Notes under the pieces: generated by a model
What the model was told of the DNA's origin: nothing
Database searches by the model: none
Seen by the model: the letters and a program-made list of their open reading frames with translations, nothing else
Shown here: one piece after another, positions 50,201 to 60,500 of the stretch
Position numbering within the stretch: position 1 is the stretch's first letter
Layout of the letters: the number at the start of each line of letters is the position of its first letter
DNA from: a virus
Direction: 5' to 3' (one strand)
Virus record (IMG/VR): IMGVR_UViG_3300021085_000017
Coordinates: 1-64,000 of that record
Length of the DNA stretch: 64,000 bases
Translations under genes and position numbers: made by a program

Positions 50201-51562
50201 CAAAACGTATTAAACATTACACCAGCAGATGCCGATATTAAATTTAAACAGAAAGCATATGGTGAATTCACTATCGCAAGTTCAACACCACTTACATCTA
50301 GTAATGTTGTTCTAAGAACAGACAGTGGCACATACATTGATACTGACCACGTAACTATTACAAACACATCGGGACTTAATTATAAGATTGTATTCTGGAC
50401 ATATCCAGTTTCAGTAAATGATTTGATTGATGTGAATATAGGTACAGGAGCAACATTGTCAGACCTTACGAATTCATCGGTCAGAGTTAAAGCATCTTTT
50501 GCCTTGGCAAGAGTTGGTGTAACAACTACATCGGTATATCAATCAGTTGCATCGTATGTGTATGATGACTATTTGACAAATGCTGGATATAAAGATAGTA
50601 CAAAAGTTAAATTGAATGCCGGAAGTGTAGATGACCATCCGTTTGCTTTACTTGATGTTACGTCAGGTTCAACAGTAGTAATGGAAAACTATACAAAAGA
50701 TAATATCGAATATCAGAGAACATCAAAATATGCAGTGGCAGCCGCACAGATAAGTGCTGGTATTCCAGATAATTCAATGCCTTCAACTGCTACATTATGG
50801 TTCAACACTACTACAAGTACTTGGTACAAACGTATTGCAGGTTCATGGAATACTAACTTTGCAAAAGTACCAGGGACAAACAATGTAATAACACACGGAA
50901 CAGTAACATATACACCAACAGAAGGTGTAACATTTGTTGAAGATGAGTTTACAAGTTTCAGATGGGACCATTACGCAGACCTAGATAAGAGAATTGACCC
51001 TAGTACAAGTAATATTATTGACATGTATGTATTGGGTTCAGACTATGTAAGAAACGTAGAGAAGTGGTCAGCAAATGGATTTAAAACAGCGACACCAATC
51101 GCACCAAATAATTATGAGTTATCAAAATTAATGAAAACTATTGAGCCTAAGGCAGCCATAGGTGACCATATTGCTTATATTCCGGTAGAGTTTAAATATC
51201 TATTCGGCTCTTATGCAAAAAATGAAAACCAAGCAACGTTTAAGGTCATTAAGAAGTTGGGAGTAGGATATACTGATAGTGAAATTAAAACAGCAGTGTC
51301 TAACAAAGTAAACGAATACTTCTCAATTGATAACTGGGACTTTGGTGCTACATTCTATTTCTCAGAACTAGCGGCGTATCTACACAAAGAATTAGCAGAT
51401 TATATTTCGAGTGTAGTAATTACTCCTAAATATTCTACAAATGAATTTACAAAGTTACTTAGTATCTCATCTTCATTAAATGAAATATTTATGGCAGTCA
51501 CTACATCTAATGATGTAAAAATAATAAAACAATTATCACAATCTGAATTAGTGGGCGAATAA
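47288..51562 (+). CDS. gp6: Baseplate wedge subunit (T4 gp6-like), enlarged
   Basis: The N-terminal part of the 1424-residue protein fits gp6: FDTIRTALLDYTAQTYPEKF, EFIAILDLVAYLGHSLSFRL, RASVLQMAKSLGYNKTRP. The C-terminus fits the gp6 core (GDHIAYIPVEFKYLFGSY, YTDSEIKTAVSNKVNEYF). T4 gp6 is 660 residues. The extra length includes an inserted beta domain at residues about 865-1050 that closely matches one in the 1290-aa tail fibre (SNFVFRDVGDGIEQNE, LNYKIVFWTYPVSVND). gp6 dimers form the ring of the baseplate that governs contraction. gp7 starts 1 nt later. Confidence 0.9.
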   Translation: MSQERTDNLFASESWTAVYTAYSNISLKAYDFDTIRTALLDYTAQTYPEKFNDFVASSEFIAILDLVAYLGHSLSFRLDMNTRENFMDTAERRASVLQMAKSLGYNKTRPINAKGFMKISSVSTTEAVKDNEGVSLAGKTINWNDSNNADWYENFISILNSSFAGNTKIQNPSSELTIADVEHALYEINEDTLSKNINYSFGANISGANRNFEAVRVVADKLTSTIYEDEPNANKNFTIINRNDNLGSSSDRTGFFVYASAGTLQLQDNNYSTVISNRIAKVEDIDISHTDVWVQKINSQKQYVSSVTKVDNNTRETAIYNALRSGSGDIVSVTTLDNNSIQLTYPDGIFGNAASGGYRTWYRKVDNDDFSVNASDITNSIITIPYVATDNRVYRLTFTLTSTRDFTENYSGETYASVRRIAPRSYYSQDRMVNAQDYNVYPLTLGTNVVRKLKSVNTSFAGNSRFFEMDDVLGHHSNLSVTGSDGTLFVEDETIKMPLRYNKTQGNSDNFIRNELTKAIKHPSLLNYFFYQNKDNVAVNVAIALSYSVSTSDTMVINTNIPSSTATIYEGDMFELQVGTNMTWAKVITCSAALSDGSKNYTLNKAIPDNGTVVRAVRGLRTRFTDSEITDIKTKIDSATESTFTIKYSLITSTASQWQWQVHEGATPSDAHVVFNYASGIRDNESEYVAEIIGKKVAFESRDQVKFFYGNTTNVVDNETKLATRDKILLNYKTSSSDTNFNASQDSPSVTIGQGKVKNAVAYNTVGAEFDADFLHTGARETYTFVDTQDAISGVTYEHFLISEDGLDYKLDSSDIVAPTSASGNKIGDATDLGDGIDKLKIQIDNLATVVSLGVLVGANNTTTATSEENLSNANLVINYDGTEDDSNAESSFTTISTNDLTTKGFKGDTSQSTLLTYFATATSTSNFVFRDVGDGIEQNEIVTTYDSNTDTYKFVLPFQHADTDASTAGNQNVLNITPADADIKFKQKAYGEFTIASSTPLTSSNVVLRTDSGTYIDTDHVTITNTSGLNYKIVFWTYPVSVNDLIDVNIGTGATLSDLTNSSVRVKASFALARVGVTTTSVYQSVASYVYDDYLTNAGYKDSTKVKLNAGSVDDHPFALLDVTSGSTVVMENYTKDNIEYQRTSKYAVAAAQISAGIPDNSMPSTATLWFNTTTSTWYKRIAGSWNTNFAKVPGTNNVITHGTVTYTPTEGVTFVEDEFTSFRWDHYADLDKRIDPSTSNIIDMYVLGSDYVRNVEKWSANGFKTATPIAPNNYELSKLMKTIEPKAAIGDHIAYIPVEFKYLFGSYAKNENQATFKVIKKLGVGYTDSEIKTAVSNKVNEYFSIDNWDFGATFYFSELAAYLHKELADYISSVVITPKYSTNEFTKLLSISSSLNEIFMAVTTSNDVKIIKQLSQSELVGE
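49880..50440 (+). repeat. Fibre-derived domain inserted in gp6
   Basis: The encoded segment (GFKGD, SNFVFRD, a QHAD motif, GNQN, KFKQKAYGE, then KIVFWTYPVSV) parallels residues about 640-830 of the minus-strand fibre gene (about 16985-17530) motif by motif. Confidence 0.75.
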
Positions 51563-51563
51563 C

Positions 51564-54500
51564 ATGGCAAAGAAGATTTATGACTTTTTACCAGGACATC
51601 TAAAAAACCGTGAGTTAGAATCGATTTTCGAAACGACACTTAACCGTGCTTTCTCTGTCGGTGAGATGGAGAAAACAAAAGCATTTGTAGGTAGAAAGGA
51701 AAAGGGAATATTTAAGAATGATGACATTTATCTATCTTTCCCACCAACATCATATGCAAGAGATAATTACGGATTAGAACCAACATTTACAAATACAACG
51801 ACAACTGATAACGTTTTCTACGATGACTTGTTAAATGCATTGTATAATAAAGGTGCGTTAACAAACGACCACAGAAGATTATTCAATAGTAAATCCACAT
51901 TAAGCACAGTTGCACTACCTATAGATTTAGATAAGTTTATAAACTATAGTATGTATTATTGGGTTTCGCCAAACTTTCACGCCCACATTACGGGTTCAGT
52001 AAACAAGCATTATGTCACAATCAATAGAACTACCACACCAACAAACTGGTGGTCAAAAAATAACTATTGGTATCACTACGATGACATTAAGGACTTTATA
52101 TTTGATAGTAACTCTGGTGAAATAACACAAGCAACAAGACCAATTATTGAATTTGATGAAGACATAGAATTAAGTAATGAAAGTGCCGCAGTATCATTGA
52201 CACAAACAGTATCTGCAATTGCTGGTGCTTTTGTAGTAGGTTCTACATATACCATCGCTTCTGTAGGAACGACAGACTTCACATTAATAGGTGCATCAGA
52301 TAATGAGGTTGGCACAACATTCACTGCAACAGACGTAGGTTCTGGTACAGGTTCAGCATCTTGGCAATACATACCAACTTTCAAAGCATATAATTCTTCT
52401 AATGTATATACAAATGATATAAACATATTTCACTATGTAGTTAGTGAAAATTACACATTAGACAGACAGTTGGGATTTAAGCCAAAATTAAAAGCCGGCG
52501 ATTTTCAAAGTGAGTATGTGTTCAATATTGATTTGACAAATGACTTGACATACAAGTTGAAAAATGACTACAAGTCTCTGACACTTAAAACTGATTTTGA
52601 TTACAGAAACTTAAGACAAGAAATCGGCGACAAAGTAGATGCTACTAGTATTGAATTACTTCAGGCTCCTAAAAGTATTAACGCAATAGACATATATGTA
52701 AACGGACAAAAACAAATAGGAAACTATTCATACTCTAGTTCTGATAAGAAAATTACATTAAATTCATCAGTTACTGGAAACATATATGTTGATTATTGTA
52801 CAAATACTCCAGTTGTATTCGACGGTGACGGTGTATTCCAAAGAATTAATCCTGCATTAGAATATAACGTTGATAATAAATCGTATTCAAATTCAGAGAT
52901 GACATTCTCTTTAGTTTATGAACACTTTGTTCGTATAATTGAGACAGCACCTGGATTGACTGGTAGCCCAGACGCAGGAAATAACTATAGAAAAATAGGT
53001 GATAATTCAGATAAACTAAGACATGCAAGTCAAGGTAGTGTTCTAGTTACGAACAGTGTAGATATTAAAGAGGCATACTTTGCATTGACTAGAGAAGACT
53101 ATAACCCTATCAAAGCAACAGAGTTCTTATCTAACTCTTATAACGGTTACAAAAACAAGTTTCTAACTACAATTATTGAAACCTTATCTGATAGTGCAAG
53201 TGATACAAAAAGTGATTTACTTATCTTAGAAGAAGCAATTAACACAATATCTATGGGCAAACAAACAAGCGTAAGTATCTTTAGAGATAGCACTATGCTA
53301 AACTTTGGTGAAATTCATGCTCACTATGAAGAACTTGACGTAACTGTGATTGATGGTGCATCAGAACAAGTTATGCCTACGTTCAGAGATTCTATATTAT
53401 ATGATAAAAATATAGTTGTAATATTAGATGGTGTTGTACAAAGATTGAATGTAGATTACACATTGTCTTCTGGTGCTACAGAAATTCTTTTCACATCAAC
53501 AAGAGCATCAAGTGATATAATCAAAGTAAGACACTACACTAACATTAAAGAAACATATATTCCACCTAGTGCAACATCACTTGCTATAACACCGGCACAT
53601 ATTCCAGAGATTATTACAGATAATGGATATGAAACGCCTACTAAATTTATTAAGGGACATGATGGCTCATTAGTACCAGCATACCCGTTAGTTAATGGTC
53701 AAGTAAACAGAATAGATACAATCTTACTTGCGTTTGAAACTTTAATCTTTAATAACCTAACAGACAATACGAGTTCTGATATTGTAAGCATGGAATATGC
53801 GATATATGGAACAACAGGCTCAGATTATTCAAACTCTGAAAAGAAATACATCATGTATCCATTCTTTAAGAAATGGATGATGAGAAATAGCATTGATGAT
53901 TTAAATAACGAATCATTTGATTCATCACCATCTGAATACAAGACATGGAACTATAGAGCGAAAAATGATAGTGCGGCAGGTTATTGGAGAGGTCAATTAT
54001 TATATTCTTATGGCACAGATAGACCACTACAAGAGCCTTGGAAAGCAATAAAGAAATCACAAAAGCCAGCAAACTTTGATACAACTTACGGTTCAGATTA
54101 TACTACGATTGCATTTTGGAATGCACTCATTTCAAAAAATTCTTTGAATTGTCCAGTGCCAGTTGATGGTTCTGGTAATCTGAAAACTCCAGCAGTGTTA
54201 TTCTTTGGTGATGATATATCATCTAGTGATGTATTGGAAATGGACCAAGCATGGGAATTTGGCGATAACTCACCAGTTGAATTAGCATGGACACGTAGTA
54301 GTGAGTTTGCTTTTGCCGAATTTATGTTAATGTTATTATCAAAACCATTTGAGATTATGGACTCATATAGTTCACAAATAGCAAACATTATTTCTTACTC
54401 AAACAAGAGTGAAGGCATAAACAATGATAATGTAATTGCTGACAAACAAAACTATACATTCAAATTGGGTTCTAAGTTAGGTGGATTTGTAAACAACTTT

Positions 54501-57500
54501 AAATTACAAACAGAAAACAACTCGCTATCAAATAGTAGATACACTGAGTTACCAGAAGATAACTTTAATCTATTCGTACATCCTGGTGTACCGAATAGAA
54601 GTGAATTCTTCAGTGCAATAGTATTAGAAAAAGTATCGATAGAAGACAAATATCCCGTATATGCATATACAGACTTGTCAAGTTATGTTGAGGGTGATAT
54701 TGTTTTAAATTCAAATGATAACAAGTACTATAAAAGAAAAGTAACTGGACTATCATCAAAAGAATCGACAACTCCAGCAGGCTCATTTATAGTTGGAACG
54801 ACATATAAAATTAATCATGTTGGTACAACTGACTTTACATTAGTTGGTTCTACAGATAATAATATTGGCACTTCATTCGTAGCGACTGGTATAGGTTCAG
54901 GCGATGGTAATGTTAGCCTAATAAACTTTGATTATGGTCAATGGACATTAATATCACAGCCTAAAATTAACAAGTTTGGTTTTAGAATACATGGATATGA
55001 TGAAATTAATCCTACATTTTACGCAATGGGTTGGGACAAAGCAAGTGGAGAAAAAGCATTTCAAACAGAAGGCGACAAACTTCAGTTAAAAACTTGGAAT
55101 GCTGGTGAATATTACAGAGTAGATTCTTATATATTAAGAAACAATGTTCCTTATGTTTGTCTTAACAGCCACACTGCTCCATCAGATTTTGATGAAAGTA
55201 TTAAAAATTGGAAACCAGTTTCTAAGTGGCCGACAACAAATAAAGTTCAAGCAATGGGCTACAATAAGTTAGTAGATGACACGGTAAAGAATTATAATTA
55301 CGGTGACGTGCTACAAACACTAGACGAAGTTGCACATCTAATAATGGGATATGAAGAGTATCTAAAATTAGTAGGATGGGAATTCACAGATTCAACTGAC
55401 TTTGGTGACCCAGTAGATTGGGAAAATCTATTATTAAAATTCTTAGAATGGCAGTCTGAAAACAATTCAGTAGGTGATTTTATTACTCTTACTCCGTTGT
55501 TAACTGGTGGTATATTCAACACAGATTATGGTGTTGCTAGTGTTTCAACAGAAACTTTTAAAAACTATTATCGTATCTTAGATGCATCGGGTAGACGCAT
55601 ACCAACATCTGAAGTTGACTTCCACACAGATGGTTCAAAACTCACATTTGCAAGTAATGTTCCTATCTATGGAATGAAAATGGACATAAGAGATGTAGAA
55701 CATGCATTTGTTGTAGATAGAGTTGACAGTTATGGTGACATTATATATGACCCACATTCACATACTAGAAATCTTAGAATGCAAATCGATTGTAACAGAA
55801 CTATTGATTGGGATGGTACATTAACTGTTGATGGATATATTGTCCACAATGACAAACTGATACCAAACTTTGACACAATGATTGCTGAGACTAAGTTCTA
55901 TAGAGACACATTAGTTGACCAAGGTCTATCTATATTAAACAATTTGAAATCAAACCAATATGGATATACTACAAGAGCATATCTAACAAATCACGGTATT
56001 GAAAGAGAATCACAATTAGAATTCTATAAAGGTTTCTTATCTCATAAAGCAACTGTTTCTAGTATCAATAAGATTGTCAATAAAAATGGCGACTTTGAAA
56101 ACATCACACACTCGGATATATGGGCAGTAAGATTAAGTGACTACGGTTACCAATCATCAAAATATACAATGTCAAAAGACATTACAGTATCTGATATGGT
56201 ACAAAATCCATTCTTAGTGCAATTCTTAGACAACACTAAAGAACTTTTACCAGTTACTAAGAAAAATAATATAGCAATTAAAACTACTGGTTACGTGAAC
56301 GAATCAGATGTGACATACATTACTGGCACTTATGATTCCTTAACATCACTGACTGGTGTTACATTATATGAAGGCGATACTGCTTGGTTACAAACAGATG
56401 AAGATAGAGATTGGGACGTTGTCCGTCTTAGTGAAGTTGCTGAAATAAGTTATGTAGGTGAAACATCAGACAACCAACTATATATTGGTACTGCATCTGC
56501 AATTAATTCTACATCTATTACTAAACCAATTTATCTAAAAATTGATGCCGATGAGATAAGTCCAACAATTGCAGGATATTATTTGTTATCTGCAAATGGA
56601 ACAAAAACAGTAAACGGCACAGTCATACATGAATATCTAATATTCGAAGAAGACTTCGAACCATTAACTATTGAAATTGACTCAGCAACAACTAATAGTA
56701 TATTTGTTCCTACAAGTACAAATTCTGGTGTTGAAGCGATTGGTTCTATTAGTAATCCAGTTTTCGAAAGTGGAGATATTATAACAATAGATGGCACACA
56801 ACACACTTATGCCCCATCTGGTGCAACTAGTTCTGGTATAACAATACTAGGCACAGTTGCAAACTCGGTAGTTACAGAAGGAGAACAAGCAAGTTTTGTA
56901 GTATACAATAATGATGGATTAGTTGAAAATGGAACGAACACAACAGTAACATTCTCAGGAACTGTAGCAACTACAACTGGCTCATTTAGTTCAACACAAG
57001 GTGACCAGGTAACAATAGATGGCACAACATTGACCATTGATTATAGTCAGTCTAGTACTATATCAGAAACTACAACTGCTACAAGAAGTTCTTCACTAAC
57101 TACAGGCAACACAGTTATTATCGATGCAACGACAAAGACAGTTGCAGATTTAACAGTCACAGGCACAGTTACTTCGCCAACAATGACATCTACGAAGCCG
57201 TTGACAATTAATGGTGACACTATTTCACTAACAAGTGGAGATGATTTAACAGCAATCGTAACTGCAATTAATACAGGAACAAGTCAAGTTGTTGCATCAA
57301 CATCTTCAAATCAATTAGTTTTGACCACTTCATTGCCACAATTGACTATGACTGGTGGGTCGTTGATTGACTTAGGACTATCAACAACAAACTCATATAC
57401 AGATTCTAAATTGGATAATTTAGCATCAGACTTAACTACAATATCTGATATAACTGCTACAATAGATTCTAATAACCGTATGACAATAGTAAGTTCTGGA

Positions 57501-60500
57501 AGTTCAATGGTAATTTCTGGCACAGCATTAAGTGAATTGGGCATAACTGCTGGAACATATGAGACTAATCAAAATCCAACGATAGATAGTGTTGCTACAC
57601 AGATTAATGCAAGGTCTATTTCGGGTGTCACAGCGACAGTAGTAACAGGAACACTTAAGATATCAAGTACAAATCATAACTTAGATATCGTTGAAGTGAC
57701 TTCTGGTGCTATGAGTAGATTGGGCTTCGCAACAACTACAGTTGCGATAGATGCCACAGACACAATAGTATCTGACCTAAACGCACAAGTATTCACTATA
57801 TCAACTGCATTTGCAGTTAAATCTGATAGACAGGTAAAAATAACAAGTTCAGAAAAGACAATAATTGTTTCTAATATTCTTGGAAACCCACTTTCTGATA
57901 TGGGAATAACAGCAGGCACATATACTAACACAGTATCAACAAGTCCTACTGCATTAGAATTCGCTAGTCAGATAACATCAGCATCTGATGTTGTCGTTGG
58001 TGTATCAAGTGATGGTAGAATGATATTCACAAATGATAGTGTATCAATGTCATTCTCAGGAACTCCTGATGCAATACTGACTAAGGTAGGACTATCATTA
58101 ACATATTCTAACGTAACATCAAATGCAAACTTCAAAGCAATGCTTTGGAAGTCAGTAAGATATACTCCAGATTATAACGGCACAACAAGACTTGAATTCG
58201 AACAAGAATTAGGGTTGAATAGTGCAAGTAAGTTGTGGATAGATGATTATGATACTGTCGGATGGGCAGTACTAAGTTATAGTCCAATTGCTGGTAAAAC
58301 AGTACACGCAAAACAGGCATCAGTTATAGATACTAATCTAACAAAACGTTTGATTGTCAAAGATGGTGAAGACTTTACAGTTCATAACATTTATGACCCA
58401 CTAAATCTTAAGATGGCAGGGTCAACTATTTCTAAACTAGATTATGTTATGTGGACTGACCCAGCAAAATATGATACAGCATCAAGTAATGATGCTTGGT
58501 TAGATGAAAGATTAAACAAAATGTGGTGGGATACAGACTTAGCACGTTTCTATCGCTATAATGATTATGGTGATTCTGCTGGTAACTTGAATATTGATTT
58601 CGTAAGAAGATATTGGGGTAAGACTGTAGATAATTCTAAACTGATAGTAAAGAAATGGACAAAATCTAGGACTCTACCAGTTGGCGTTGAAGCATATAAT
58701 TCGAAGAAGTTCTTTGACGAAGATGCAGGAAGAGAAGTCATTGAATACTTCTTCTGGTCATCAACAGACAAAGATGCAAAAGATTTGTCATTACTGTTGG
58801 CATCAAACGGACCTAGAAACAAATTCTTACCAGTCGGTAAGCGAAGTGTTATTATGAGTAATGATTCTAAATCATATAATAGTCAAACACTTACAGCATC
58901 ATTAGAGTATCAAGTAGAAGAAGGAATTGTTAAAGAACATTCAGATTGGCAATTATTACCAGAGAATGACCATACACCAGTTCCTGATTTATTCTTAGAT
59001 GACCTGATTAACTCGGTATCTGGTACTACAATTATGCAGTCATATGCAACTAAACTTATTGCATCTCAACTAACAGATGTTAACTTTGCAGTTGTTACGC
59101 CAGTTGATAGTATGGGTGTACAATTCATGTCTGGTCTAACAATAGATGATATCGCAGTGACAACTGATGGTAGAACTGTAAATGCTGAATACTTAACGAT
59201 TGATGGTTCTAACTTAAAGATATCTCAAACACATACTATGACTGTCGGAGATGTTCTAAGAGTTTATAGAGTAGAAGACACAGAGAATAATTGGTTTACA
59301 AACAAATATGCAATGAGAGATAACTTCTCAACAGTTGTAAACGATGCAATGAGTAGAAAACTATTACAGACAGAATATTATAATTATGAACAGTATATAG
59401 ACACTGATGATTATATCTTTAGTCTAGGTGATTGGTATATTGATGATTCGTTTAAAAAGATTGATAACTTTGCGTATCTATCAACTACCAGAGAATTTGA
59501 TATGCTTGAAAGATACGAGAATGGTATATCATCATTTAAGTTAAAACTACCTACACATAATGAATTCTATTTTGAATATAATGGTGAATTAAGATTAGTC
59601 AATAGAAGCAATAGTGTTCTGAACATTTCATTGGGCTTCAATGAATTTACATACCCAGAAACAGTTTCAGCAGGAGAATTTGTAATCGGAAACACTTATG
59701 AGATATTAGAAGTAGGAACAACAGACTTTGTATCACTGGGTGCTAATAGTAATTCAAGTGGTGGTAAATTTGTAGCAACTGGTATTGGTTCTGGAACAGG
59801 TACAGCATTTAGTCAATATTATAATAATGCAACTGGTATTCAGATACATGAATTGATGAACTTGATTAGAAATCGTTCTAAGACAGAGTTTATCAATAAT
59901 ATATTCTATAGAATGATTGATTATCTTTATACAGAAAAATCTTATCCTGATTGGCTATTTAAAACAAGTTACTTTGATTTAGATTTACACAGTAGACCAC
60001 TCAAGCAACACGCAGTATACCAAAGAGAGAGCGAAGAAGATATCTTAGAGTATATTAGAGAAACAAAACCATATCATGCTAAGATAAGAAATATTAAGAG
60101 ACTTAATCAATTATCAGACACAGCATCAGTCACAATGTCAGCAGAAGAAAAACTGAAGATGACTTTAGACTTCGGTGAAGCAAGTAGATATGGCGAGGCA
60201 GTATATGATGGTATCGCTACAGATGATATTGCTGATGGCGAATATGAACAAGGTGGTTTAATAAGATATAGACCATTAGCAACTACAGAAAGTGGTGGAT
60301 TTGATACAGGCGAAGTAAATGCTAGAGCCGTCGAATCATCAGTTGTGGTAATTCAAAATTACTTAGATGCTCCGGGTGGTGCAGATGCAGATGTTTCTGG
60401 TATACAGAATTTAGGAAATTTACACCTTGACAAGACAGACTTTTTCGTGTATGATGTATATGGTAGAGGGTATAATATACCAGTTAAGGCATCATGTGCC

